Below, piece after piece: positions 17,963 to 26,597 of a DNA stretch of 64,000 nucleotides; within the stretch, counting starts at the first letter, position 1, and every line of letters begins with the position of its first letter. This DNA comes from Ravibacter sp037191015. Lineage in GTDB: Bacteria > Bacteroidota > Bacteroidia > Cytophagales > Spirosomataceae. The stretch covers positions 124,001 through 188,000 of the forward strand of contig JBBCKD010000015.1 of assembly GCA_037191015.1 (NCBI GenBank). The letters are read 5' to 3'. The notes under the pieces were generated by a model. The model saw only the letters and a list, made by a program, of their open reading frames with translations. It ran no database searches and was not told the DNA's origin. Position numbers and translations under genes: made by a program.

Positions 17963-19006
17963 ATGATGCGCAGGCAGATATATACGTTAACCGGGCTGGC
18001 CATAGCGCTGATGGCAGGATGCTCAAAGCCGGAGGAGAAAGAGGGAGAGGTTTATGATACAGCTATTCCCGTCAGCTTGTCTGCGGTAGCAACCGAAGTC
18101 CGTACCGATCCGGTAGCGACTGCCGGTACCATTGCCTCGCTCGGGGAAGCCAGGCTCTCTTTCAAGATAGGCGGTGTGATCGATAAGATTTACGTGAAGG
18201 AGGGGCAGCAGGTACAGGCGGGGCAGGTACTGGCTACGCTCAACATGACAGAAATTGAAGCGCAGGTAAACCAGGCCCGGCTTAGCTATGAAAAGTCGGA
18301 AAGAGACCTGGAGCGGGTACGGAACATGCTGCGCGATACGGCAGCCACGCTCGAGCAGTTCCAGAATGCGTCGACAGGTTTTGACCTGGCCAGGCAGAGC
18401 CTGGATATAGCACGCTTTAACAGCAAATTTGCGAAAATTTCGAGCCCGGTGGCAGGTACGGTCATAAGGAAGATGATGAATGAAGGAGAGATGACCGGTC
18501 CCGGCTCCCCCGTTCTTGTACTTATTTCCAATCGGAAAACCGACTGGGTAGCCAGGGTCGGGGTGTCAGACCGGGATTGGGCCAGGCTGAAGCCGGGCGA
18601 CAAGGCAGAGATACAGCTTGACGCTTACCCCGACGAGAGTTTCCCGGGTGCCGTTACGTTTCTTTCGCAGGTAGCGGATCCTGTCACGCATCTCTATGAC
18701 GTAGAGATAAAGCTTACCGGCATTGTCCCCAGGATGGCGGCAGGGCTGTTTGCAAAAGTGCTGGTATGGCCCTCGCAAAGCAGGAGCTACAGGGTGATCC
18801 CGGTCGAGGCGCTGCTTGAAGGGCATGGACAGGAGGGTTTCGTATTCGTCGCAGAAAATGGCAAAGCAAGAAAAGTGCCGGTAAAAATAGGATACCTGGA
18901 TAGGGAAAAAGTCCTGCTGACAGGCGGACTCGACAGCATCAGCCAGGTTATCAGCGGCGGAGGCGCTTTTCTCACAGACGGCGCGGAAGTGAACATTGTG
19001 CGCTAG
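17963..19006 (+). CDS. RND efflux periplasmic adaptor (membrane fusion protein), lipoprotein
   Basis: A 347-residue adaptor linking the inner-membrane pump with the TolC channel. The ATG at 17963 is preferred over a TTG at 17933, which overlaps tolC; the second ATG at 17966 is equally possible. A lipobox LMAGC puts the lipid-anchored Cys at residue 20. Then come the split lipoyl/barrel-sandwich domain (SFKIGGVIDKIYVKEGQQVQ and KISSPVAGTVIRKMMNEGEM), a short helical hairpin of about 60 residues between them, and beta-barrel and membrane-proximal domains (DKAEIQLDAYPDESFPGAV, RVIPVEALLEGHGQEGFVFV). HlyD_D23/AcrA-like family. Confidence 0.92.
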   Translation: MMRRQIYTLTGLAIALMAGCSKPEEKEGEVYDTAIPVSLSAVATEVRTDPVATAGTIASLGEARLSFKIGGVIDKIYVKEGQQVQAGQVLATLNMTEIEAQVNQARLSYEKSERDLERVRNMLRDTAATLEQFQNASTGFDLARQSLDIARFNSKFAKISSPVAGTVIRKMMNEGEMTGPGSPVLVLISNRKTDWVARVGVSDRDWARLKPGDKAEIQLDAYPDESFPGAVTFLSQVADPVTHLYDVEIKLTGIVPRMAAGLFAKVLVWPSQSRSYRVIPVEALLEGHGQEGFVFVAENGKARKVPVKIGYLDREKVLLTGGLDSISQVISGGGAFLTDGAEVNIVR

Positions 19007-19046
19007 CCTTTGACTACAGGACGGATAAATCTAAAATCTGGCAGAA

Positions 19047-22000
19047 ATGAACTTATCTGAGTTTTCAGTGAAGAACTGGCAGTTCATGCTGGTTTTATTT
19101 ACGGGAGTCGTCGCATTGGGCATCAATTCCCTTTTAAATATGCCGCGGTCAGAAGACCCCGATTTTTCAATACCTTCTTTCGTGGTCATCTACGTTTACC
19201 CTGGAACGGACGCGGTGGATATGGAAGAACTGATCGTGGACAAGGTGGAAGAAAGGTTTGCAGAGCTGGATAATGTCAAAAAGCTCCGGACAACCGTCGA
19301 TGATGGCCTTGCGGCAATAACGATCGAATATGAATACAAGGAGGATGTAGAGGAGAAATACCAGGAGATCATCAGGGAAGTAAATGCGCTGCAGTCAGAG
19401 CTGCCCCCTGATATTTTCAGAACGGAAATACGCAGGTTCTCACCTTCGGATGTCAACATCGTGCAGGTCGCCCTCCAGTCCGAAACTGCATCGGACAGGG
19501 AGCTCGGTAAGGAAGCCGACCGGCTTAAAACGGTACTTACCAAGGTCAGCGGACTTAAAAATGTTGCGGACTGGGGCTATCCCGAAAGCACAGTCAGGGT
19601 AGATCTTCAGCTGGAAAAAATGGCGCTGGAGAAAATAACCGCTGCGCGTGTGATCGGAGCCTTACAGTCGGAAAACTACATTATTCCGGGCGGCGCTATC
19701 CAGGCCGGGACCAGGAAGTTCAATGTAAAGACTGCGGGCAAATACCGGAGCCTCGATGAAATAAGGAATACGATAGTAGGCAGCAACGGGCAGCGCATCG
19801 TATATCTCAGGGATATTGCGTCGGTGCAGTACGGATACCAGGAAGAAACTCATATTGTACGACTTAACGGGCATCGCAGCGTGCTCGTGACGGCCGCACA
19901 AAAGGAAGGGCAGCATATTCAGAGGGTCGGCAGGGAAGTGGATAAGGCTATAGATGAATTTTCGGATACCCTCCCGCCGCATATCAGGCTGACCAGGAAT
20001 TTTGACCAGGCCGAAAGCGTGGGAGTCAGGCTTGGCAGGTTCGTGAAGGATTTCGCCATAGCGATCTTCCTGGTTTCACTTACGCTCCTTCCCCTGGGTT
20101 TCCGGGCTGCGCTGGTCGTCATGATTTCCATCCCTTTGTCGCTCTCTATCGGGCTGGCATCTATCGATTACCTGGGATTCAGCATCAACCAGCTCAGCAT
20201 AGTCGGGCTGATTGTGTCGCTGGGTATCCTTGTCGATGACTCGATCGTGGTGGTAGAGAATATAGAAAGATGGCTGCGTGACGGCTATGGAAAAAAGGAG
20301 GCTGCCATTAAAGCCACGAAACAGATTACCCTGGCGGTGATAGGCTGTACCGCCACCCTTATACTCGCTTTTCTTCCGTTGAATTTTTTGCCTGAGGCTT
20401 CTGGTGATTTTATCAGGAGCCTGCCCATGGCGGTTACCATGACCATCCTGGCATCGATGTTGGTTTCTCTTACTATCGTCCCCTTCCTGAGCAGCCGGCT
20501 TCTGAAAATGGAACATAACCCGGAAGGAAATATTTTCATGCGGGCTTTGAAAAGGCTTATCAGCGGTACTTACAGCAGGCTGCTCCACCTGGCGTTAAGG
20601 CATCCTTTTCCTACCCTGGCTTTTGCCGGCGGATTATTTGTGCTTTCGTTATTCATCCCGCGGGTGATAGGCTTCTCACTTTTTCCGAAGTCGGAGAAGC
20701 CGATGTTCATAATTACGCTCGAAACTCCCGAAGGAACCGCTCTTTCTGCGACCGACGGGACTACGCGCATTGTGGAGGAAGTCCTGAAGAGGCACGAGGA
20801 AGTAAAATATGTTACCACGAATGTCGGGCGGGGTAACCCGAGAATATATTACAATGTGATACAGCGTTCGGAATCTGCCAACTACGCGGAGTTTTTTGTA
20901 CAGCTACACCCTGTTTCTCCCGATCAGAAAGGAGACCTGGTAGACCGGCTCCGCGAAGAGCTGAAGGACATACCCAATGCAAAGGTACAGGTCAAGGATT
21001 TTGAGCAGGGCCCCAACACCGAGGCGCCCATCGCCTTGCGTATTTTCGGGGAGGACCTCGATACACTGAAAAAAGTGGCCTTTGACGTAGAGCAGATCCT
21101 GAGAAGTACGCCGGGGACTATGTACATAGAGAACCCGCTCCTGAACAGGAGGACGGATCTGAGGGTCAGGGTCAACAAGCAGAAAGCCGGGATGATGGGC
21201 GTATCGGTGACAGACATCAACCGGACCATCAGGCTGGCGATCGCGGGAATAGAAGTAGGATCGTTCAAAGATGAAGACGGCGACGACTACAGTATCAGCG
21301 TAAGCCTGCCGAAACCGGGTAAAGCAGCAGATCAGCAGATCTTCAGTTCGGTATACATACCGTCGGTGACAGGCGCTTCCATCCCGCTCAACCAGCTGGC
21401 CGAGCTGCAATTCGAAAGCGAAGCGACCCAGATCAGGCATTATGATAAGGAGCGCTACGTAACCGTCAGCGCCTACGTGCGGAGCGATTACCTGGTGGAT
21501 GACGTATATAGCAGCGTCCTGGCCCGGATGGGAGAATACCACATGCCTGAAAAGTTCAGGTATACGGCTGCAGGCGAGATAGAGGCCCGGGAAGAGTCTT
21601 TCGGCGGGCTCGATACGGTGATCCTGATCACGATGTTTGGATTCCTGGGTGTCCTCATATTAGAGTTTGGCAGCTTTAAAAGTACCCTGATCGTCCTTTC
21701 GGTAATTCCCCTGGGTATTATCGGCGCTTTTACCGCGCTTTGGGTAGTAGGCTTCCCCCTCTCGTTTGTGGCCATTGTAGGGCTGATCGCACTGGTGGGT
21801 ATAGAGGTCAAGAACTCGATCCTGCTGGTCGATTTTACCAACCAGCTGCGCCGGGAAGGTACGCCTCTGATCGAAGCCATCGAGCAGGCAGGAGAAATCC
21901 GGTTTGTTCCTATTGTCCTGACGTCTCTGACAGCAATAGGAGGGTTGATCCCGCTGGCTATCGAAGGAAACCCGCTCTATTCGCCGCTGGCCTGGGTACT

Positions 22001-22136
22001 GATAGGGGGACTGATCAGCTCGACGCTTTTATCGAGGATTGTAACGCCCGTGCTGTACAAGCTTTTACCGCCTCCGCTGGAAAACGGGGGAAAAGGTGAT
22101 GGGGAGGATGGATGGACACATAGGACCACAGAGTAA
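19047..22136 (+). CDS. RND-family efflux pump, inner-membrane subunit (AcrB-like)
   Basis: A 1029-residue proton-driven exporter with 12 predicted TM helices and two large periplasmic loops. The TM4 proton-relay aspartates are in GILVDDSIVVVENIERW and the TM10 lysine in ALVGIEVKNSILLVDF. The N-terminus (SVKNWQFMLVLFTGVVALG, NMPRSEDPDFSIPSFVV) fits the HAE-like group that includes the VexF/MexF-distant Bacteroidota pumps. It is a drug, bile or solvent exporter by family; the actual substrate is not visible. Last gene of the tolC-MFP-RND unit, with spacings of 26 and 40 bp, and convergent with the anti-sigma-like gene. Confidence 0.94.
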   Translation: MNLSEFSVKNWQFMLVLFTGVVALGINSLLNMPRSEDPDFSIPSFVVIYVYPGTDAVDMEELIVDKVEERFAELDNVKKLRTTVDDGLAAITIEYEYKEDVEEKYQEIIREVNALQSELPPDIFRTEIRRFSPSDVNIVQVALQSETASDRELGKEADRLKTVLTKVSGLKNVADWGYPESTVRVDLQLEKMALEKITAARVIGALQSENYIIPGGAIQAGTRKFNVKTAGKYRSLDEIRNTIVGSNGQRIVYLRDIASVQYGYQEETHIVRLNGHRSVLVTAAQKEGQHIQRVGREVDKAIDEFSDTLPPHIRLTRNFDQAESVGVRLGRFVKDFAIAIFLVSLTLLPLGFRAALVVMISIPLSLSIGLASIDYLGFSINQLSIVGLIVSLGILVDDSIVVVENIERWLRDGYGKKEAAIKATKQITLAVIGCTATLILAFLPLNFLPEASGDFIRSLPMAVTMTILASMLVSLTIVPFLSSRLLKMEHNPEGNIFMRALKRLISGTYSRLLHLALRHPFPTLAFAGGLFVLSLFIPRVIGFSLFPKSEKPMFIITLETPEGTALSATDGTTRIVEEVLKRHEEVKYVTTNVGRGNPRIYYNVIQRSESANYAEFFVQLHPVSPDQKGDLVDRLREELKDIPNAKVQVKDFEQGPNTEAPIALRIFGEDLDTLKKVAFDVEQILRSTPGTMYIENPLLNRRTDLRVRVNKQKAGMMGVSVTDINRTIRLAIAGIEVGSFKDEDGDDYSISVSLPKPGKAADQQIFSSVYIPSVTGASIPLNQLAELQFESEATQIRHYDKERYVTVSAYVRSDYLVDDVYSSVLARMGEYHMPEKFRYTAAGEIEAREESFGGLDTVILITMFGFLGVLILEFGSFKSTLIVLSVIPLGIIGAFTALWVVGFPLSFVAIVGLIALVGIEVKNSILLVDFTNQLRREGTPLIEAIEQAGEIRFVPIVLTSLTAIGGLIPLAIEGNPLYSPLAWVLIGGLISSTLLSRIVTPVLYKLLPPPLENGGKGDGEDGWTHRTTE

Positions 22137-22169
22137 AAAGGAGAGGCACAGAGGCCTTGATAAGGCTTG

Positions 22170-23633
22170 TTACCGGGCTTTTTTTGGAGGTTTCAGTTGC
22201 CAGCGGATAAAGATGCGACTGTTGAGGGGCTTTGCGCCATATAGCTCTTTTGGTGTTGGAAAAAGAGGCATTAGCACACTTCCTCCCAGAGAAAGGGATG
22301 AGGTACGGTAGGTCAGGCTGAGGCCGGCCGTAACATTGCCGGGGCGGAGATATTTCCAAAAATCGTCGTTCCTGCCCAGCCATTCCAGCGAGTCGACGGC
22401 AGGCGAGAAGCCCGACGACGATAGCCGCCGGATATTGGCAAGGGCATTCCAATGGTGCTGATAGGAAAGCTCGCCGCCGATCAGGAAGTTTCCTGCAAAC
22501 CTGTAATGATATTCCCCGGTGACGCCGCTGCTGCGCAGTTTGAGCAGGCGGCCGTCCTGGGGATAAGCCTTGGGGATTGGCATAGAGTCCGGCCGGGTGT
22601 CGAGCACGGAATTTTGGAAAAACAGCTCGTTTTTCGAATAGTAGTCAAAATAGGGACGTGCGCTTAAGATGACTTCCTGCCGGTTGCCGATTTTTCTACT
22701 TGCCCATACGCCGGGAATAGCCAGGATATAAGCGCCGTATTGCTCTTTAAGGTCTGAGACATAGGCCTTTCGGCCTGCAACCGGGAAGTTGGCCATCCAT
22801 TGAAGTCCCCAGTTGAACGACGACTCTTCAGCGGTGTTTGCATCGGAAATCTCAGGTTCTTTCTTCGGGGTCGGCGGTTTGGGAACAGGCAGTCGTATGC
22901 CGGATAATGCCGGGGACTGATAGGCCCGCTCCCTGTTTACCTCCCCCAACTGCGGTACTTCCGTATTGGCACCCGTGCCTGCAGCCTCTTCAGGAGCTAC
23001 AACTTCCGCAATTATCCTACCTGAAGCGTTTTCGCGGGCGCCAGAGGAAGACGGACGGGCAGAAGGCGGGCTAAACCCGCCGGTCTCCTTCCCGGATGGA
23101 GCGACATGAGCCTTATCAGAGTGGGTAACAGAACTGGTTTTACCCGGTATCGGAACTTCTTCGCGGGAGACAGAGCCGGCATACGGAGACAGGGCAGTAG
23201 TGTTCACCGGGCTGTTTCCCGGTACAGGTACAGATTTCCGTACAGATGCAGGTTCCAAGACGGATACAGGTTCGTGTACAGATACGGGCTCCTGCGTAGA
23301 CACCGGCTTCTGTACGGGTATAGTGGTATCGGGCTCTGTCATTCTTGCCGGAGGTTGGAGGGTTTCTGTTCCGAAGTGGCTGCCGGTACTTTGCAAAGGC
23401 TGATCCGGGGAATTCCGGGTAACGAGGAATATTGCCAAACCGGCGAACCCGACGGCAGCAGCAGTAGCTATAACTGAAAGGAGAGGGAAGCGGGGAGGGG
23501 CGGGAGGGGGAGCCGCCGGCATTGCCGCGCCCAGCAACGCTTCCATGGATTTCCAGCCCTCTTCCGCCGGGATCCCTGGTTCAGGATATCGCTCCTCCAG
23601 TCTTTGCCTTATATTTTGATTCTTTTCCGCCAC
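22170..23633 (-). CDS. ECF-coupled transmembrane protein with C-terminal barrel-like domain
   Basis: A 487-residue protein not matched to a named family. Residues 1-48 are cytoplasmic with QRLEERYPEPGIPAEEGWKS, typical of proteins paired with ECF sigma factors in Bacteroidota. One TM helix follows (about 49-72). A long Pro/Ser/Val-rich linker (about 75-265) contains the degenerate repeat EPVSVHEPVSVLEPASV (115-131). The last 220 residues alternate hydrophobic and polar residues (YGAYILAIPGVW, VTAGLSLTYRTSSLSLGG) and end in FIRWQLKPPKK, resembling a PorT/OMP_b-brl barrel. Encoded 3 bp after the sigma gene, so it is probably its anti-sigma partner. If the barrel call is right, it would reach from cytoplasm to outer membrane. 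Confidence 0.62.
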   Translation of the reverse strand: MAEKNQNIRQRLEERYPEPGIPAEEGWKSMEALLGAAMPAAPPPAPPRFPLLSVIATAAAVGFAGLAIFLVTRNSPDQPLQSTGSHFGTETLQPPARMTEPDTTIPVQKPVSTQEPVSVHEPVSVLEPASVRKSVPVPGNSPVNTTALSPYAGSVSREEVPIPGKTSSVTHSDKAHVAPSGKETGGFSPPSARPSSSGARENASGRIIAEVVAPEEAAGTGANTEVPQLGEVNRERAYQSPALSGIRLPVPKPPTPKKEPEISDANTAEESSFNWGLQWMANFPVAGRKAYVSDLKEQYGAYILAIPGVWASRKIGNRQEVILSARPYFDYYSKNELFFQNSVLDTRPDSMPIPKAYPQDGRLLKLRSSGVTGEYHYRFAGNFLIGGELSYQHHWNALANIRRLSSSGFSPAVDSLEWLGRNDDFWKYLRPGNVTAGLSLTYRTSSLSLGGSVLMPLFPTPKELYGAKPLNSRIFIRWQLKPPKKAR

Positions 23634-23636
23634 GTT

Positions 23637-24170
23637 TCAGGTATTGTCTTTGGTGAACAGCTTGCGTAACCGGGTCCGGCATTCATTCAGGTGCCATTTT
23701 ACGGTACCTTCTTTCATAGACAGGGTACTGGCAATATCCCTAACAGAGAAGTCCTCCAGGTAAAAAAGACTGCAGACCGCGCGGGTGACCGGGGGGAGCA
23801 CATCGAGATACGCAAATTTCTCTTCCCAGTCCGATCCTGCAAAGGCCTCCTCATACTGCGAAGCGGCATGATGGTTGTCGAGGTCCTCGAAAACCGGCTC
23901 ATTTTTACCGGCTTTCAACTGTGAGAGAGCGGTATTCCTGACGATGGTGTATGCCCAGTTGAAAAAAGTCCCCTTTGTTTCATCATAGGAACCAATGGAG
24001 GAGAACACCTTCAGCATACCGGAGTTGAGCGCGGTAAGGATATCGTGATCATCTTTGAAGAATTTTTTACAAAGACTGTAAAGGGCCGGGTACAGACGCT
24101 TGTAAAGCCGTTCCTGGCTGGTACGGTCATTCCTTTTACATCCTTCGAGAAGAGGCCCCCATTGATCCAT
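23637..24170 (-). CDS. ECF RNA polymerase sigma factor
   Basis: A 177-residue extracytoplasmic-function sigma-70. Region 2 (about 12-80) includes QERLYKRLYPALYSLCKKFF, LNSGMLKVFSSIGSYDETKG and TFFNWAYTIVRNTALSQLK. Region 4 (about 118-172) includes LPPVTRAVCSLFYLEDFSVR and DIASTLSMKEGTVKWHLNECRTRLRKLF, a clear HTH. In region 2 the usual DAEDIVQD helix is altered to DDHDILTALNSGM. It is followed after 3 bp by the TM partner that probably sequesters it. A stable hairpin with a T tract lies just upstream of its start (24175-24208). Targets unknown. Confidence 0.92.
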   Translation of the reverse strand: MDQWGPLLEGCKRNDRTSQERLYKRLYPALYSLCKKFFKDDHDILTALNSGMLKVFSSIGSYDETKGTFFNWAYTIVRNTALSQLKAGKNEPVFEDLDNHHAASQYEEAFAGSDWEEKFAYLDVLPPVTRAVCSLFYLEDFSVRDIASTLSMKEGTVKWHLNECRTRLRKLFTKDNT

Positions 24171-24174
24171 AAGC

Positions 24175-24208
24175 AGAAAACAATGCCGTTCCCTGGAGAC
24201 GGCATTGT
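24175..24208 (-). terminator. Hairpin terminator or attenuator before the ECF sigma gene
   Basis: acaatgccgt (24180-24189) pairs perfectly with acggcattgt (24199-24208) around a 9-base loop. Read on the minus strand the stem is followed by ttttctgctt and then the sigma ATG at 24170. It can terminate the upstream lipoprotein transcript or attenuate the sigma gene. Confidence 0.7.
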
Positions 24209-24230
24209 CCTAAAGGTATTGTGCCCGTTT

Positions 24231-24857
24231 TTAAAAATTGAGGACTTTGTCAGAAAATCTGAACTGGCTTTCGTCGGGCCATTCAAAGACATACCGGGTA
24301 TCCTCACGAATTATTTTTCCCTCGAACGACTTCCCTCCGATCCGGATTCTTAAAATATTTTCTCCTTTGGGAACAGGATAAAGAAAAACCGTGCTCATTG
24401 CTTTTTCGAATTTCTGTGTGCAGTCATTGGGGAGCACCAGATCGCCGATCCGCATATCAAAGGGAGAATTTTCTTCAGATTGCGGTTGTATAATAAAATA
24501 CGAATCACCGCATCCCAGATTCTGTTCGGAGATAAAAGTAAGCACAATTATAGCGTTCTCCAGGCTATCGGGCGCTTTCGCCTTAATCACGAATTTTTCA
24601 TCAGCCAGGGATACAGATACCGGCTCCCGCGGTTTTTCGGAAACGGAGGCAGTGTCGGGAGGCGGAATGTTAGTCTCTTCCTCTTTAACAGGCTCCGTGG
24701 GCTTCTCAACAACCGAAACAGTGTCGGAAAGGGAGCTTCGCGCTCCCTTGTCCGAAGCGGTGGATTCGGGTTCATAGAGGTCGTTATTTTTGCAGGCAAG
24801 CGCCGCCAGGAACACAAACAGCAAGGTCAGAACGGCAAATTTTCTCCGGACATTCAT
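24231..24857 (-). CDS. Putative lipoprotein, unknown function
   Basis: A 208-residue protein without a recognised family. Signal peptide with lipobox LAALAC (Cys at about residue 22). Residues 25-80 form an acidic, Pro/Ser-rich linker with two similar units, DTVSVVEKPTEPV and DTASVSEKPREPV. The remainder (about 82-208) is a small beta-rich globular domain with two Cys (LGCGDSYF and PNDCTQKF) that could form a disulfide. The linker repeat resembles that of the neighbouring anti-sigma-like protein, so the two may share an origin or surroundings. It lies upstream of the sigma gene on the same strand with a terminator-like hairpin between. Confidence 0.6.
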   Translation of the reverse strand: MNVRRKFAVLTLLFVFLAALACKNNDLYEPESTASDKGARSSLSDTVSVVEKPTEPVKEEETNIPPPDTASVSEKPREPVSVSLADEKFVIKAKAPDSLENAIIVLTFISEQNLGCGDSYFIIQPQSEENSPFDMRIGDLVLPNDCTQKFEKAMSTVFLYPVPKGENILRIRIGGKSFEGKIIREDTRYVFEWPDESQFRFSDKVLNF

Positions 24858-24979
24858 ACAGACATGGCGTTTAAGATTGGAATATTGCCGGTCATGGCGC
24901 CATAACGCGGCTTATATTCCAATATACTTCCGGCTGCCTGTCAAAGGTTGGGTATACCGTAATAAATTCCTGTTTTACC

Positions 24980-26386
24980 CTAAGCCATACTCCACCCCTC
25001 TCTTACCGGCTCTTGTATGATGGCGTCGGCATCGGGGAGGCCTGCTGCCTTCATACCCGGCCCGTCCCAGTAGATCTTCGCTCCGCCCAGCCTGAGGGAC
25101 AGGACGCCCAGCAGGGTTATTTCGGTGAGCACGGATCCGTAGGCAAAATTGGAGCTGGCCGCCGGACCTCCCTTGATGGCGTCTATCCAGTCGCGGAAAT
25201 GCCCTTTGGAGCGTGGAATCGATGGCTTGGGAGGAGTATATTTGTCGCTTATCTTCGCCGGGTATATCTTCGGCTTGCCCCCTCCCGATTCAGTTATCAG
25301 TATGCCCTTTTTCCCTACAAACAAGGTGCCCCTGCGAGGAAGCTTGATATCATGCGGAACAGCCTCAGGCTTGGGCGGCATCAGGCCGCCGGAATACCAG
25401 TACTGCTTAAAGTCGGGCTGTTTGCCGTTTGCCTTGAATTCGTAGTAGCCTATTTCTCCGTAAGGAGCGATATTTTTATCGCTGTAGCCGGCCGGGTGGA
25501 CTTCGATTGTAGACGGGGTATGAAGGTTGAAAGCCCAGACAGACGGGTCAAGATCGTGGCACCCGAAGTCCCCGAGCGCTCCGCAGCCCAAAGCCCAGAA
25601 ATCACGCCAAGCTACCGGCGTATAGTCTTGATGGTAAGGCATATAGGTTGTCGGGCCGAGCCAGAGATCCCACCCGATTTTTTCAGCGCCGGGAGAAGTT
25701 CCCTGTGGCAGGCCTTTGAGGCCGGGGATCCACCGGGTGGCGGGAACAAACGTATGGGCTTCGGTAACTTTTCCTATCGCCCCGTCGCGAAGCATTTCGA
25801 CTGTTTGCCTTATCCCCTCGTTGCTGTGAAGAACATTTCCCATTTGAGTGGCCAGGCCTGTCTCCCTGGTAACCTCGGCAACTTTCCGGGCTTCCCAGAT
25901 ATTATGGGTCAGCGGTTTTTCGCAATAAGTATGCTTGCCGGCCCGCATGGAGAGTATGGAGACATAGGCATGCGTATTGTCAGGTGTAGAGCATACGACG
26001 GCATCGAGACCTTTTTCCTTCTCGAGCATCTCCCTGAAATCCCTATATTCTGCTACTTTATAATTGGGGGTCCTGGCCCGGTAGTGATTCTCGATCATCT
26101 CTTTCACGGGCCCTCTTCCTGCCTTCGATTTGTAATAAAAGTCTTTCAGGTCCCAGTAATCGGCCGGATCGGCTATGCAGGTTACCTGTACATCCTCAAG
26201 CGGGAACAGGGAGGCCGTATTCTCACGTCCTTTGCCCCCGGCGCCTATGATGCCGACCGTTACTTTGTCGCTGGGGGCGACGTAGCCTTTGCCGCCCAGT
26301 ACGTGCCTCGGCAGTATGGTGACGCCTGCCGCCGACAGTGCAACTCCCTTTATAAATTTTCTGCGGGAAGAAGAGTTGGTTTTCAT
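24980..26386 (-). CDS. Tat-exported Gfo/Idh/MocA family oxidoreductase
   Basis: A 468-residue NAD(P)-dependent dehydrogenase-like protein. The N-terminus SSRRKFIKGVALSAAGVTIL is a twin-arginine signal, so the protein folds with its cofactor inside the cell and is then exported. The Rossmann domain has VGIIGAGGKGREN (about 44-56), VVCSTPDNTHA, and the catalytic-type Lys in YCEKPL. The C-terminal domain includes GALGDFGCHDLDPSVWAFNL. Exported members are frequent in Bacteroidota and Planctomycetes sugar loci; some are glycosidases using transient NAD redox. The substrate here is unknown. It is transcribed alone and divergent from recO across a 211-bp gap in which I see no clear promoter pair. 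Confidence 0.9.
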   Translation of the reverse strand: MKTNSSSRRKFIKGVALSAAGVTILPRHVLGGKGYVAPSDKVTVGIIGAGGKGRENTASLFPLEDVQVTCIADPADYWDLKDFYYKSKAGRGPVKEMIENHYRARTPNYKVAEYRDFREMLEKEKGLDAVVCSTPDNTHAYVSILSMRAGKHTYCEKPLTHNIWEARKVAEVTRETGLATQMGNVLHSNEGIRQTVEMLRDGAIGKVTEAHTFVPATRWIPGLKGLPQGTSPGAEKIGWDLWLGPTTYMPYHQDYTPVAWRDFWALGCGALGDFGCHDLDPSVWAFNLHTPSTIEVHPAGYSDKNIAPYGEIGYYEFKANGKQPDFKQYWYSGGLMPPKPEAVPHDIKLPRRGTLFVGKKGILITESGGGKPKIYPAKISDKYTPPKPSIPRSKGHFRDWIDAIKGGPAASSNFAYGSVLTEITLLGVLSLRLGGAKIYWDGPGMKAAGLPDADAIIQEPVREGWSMA

Positions 26387-26597
26387 GACAATTGTTTAAT
26401 TCAGGTTTTAGGTTACAGTTTACAAGTATAACTGTTCCCCGCGGTTTTCCCGCAGGCAGGGTTTGTTAAAATAATGAGCGCACCGCATATACGGGTTTTG
26501 ACAATTACCCGGAAAAGGCTGCAGGGAGGGTTCAGATACTTTCAGAGCGGAAATCGGCCGGAAATATTATTTTTACATCAGCATTAAAGTAATCCGG

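Noticed and set aside
25013..26431. 472-codon open frame on the plus strand
   Set aside because: It is antisense to the Tat-exported Gfo/Idh gene, which has full family motifs; the opposite frame has none.
26387..26597. A tRNA or small RNA gene in the Gfo/Idh-recO gap
   Set aside because: No cloverleaf, no T-loop GTTCGA pattern, and no terminator hairpin; nothing supports an RNA gene here or in any other gap.
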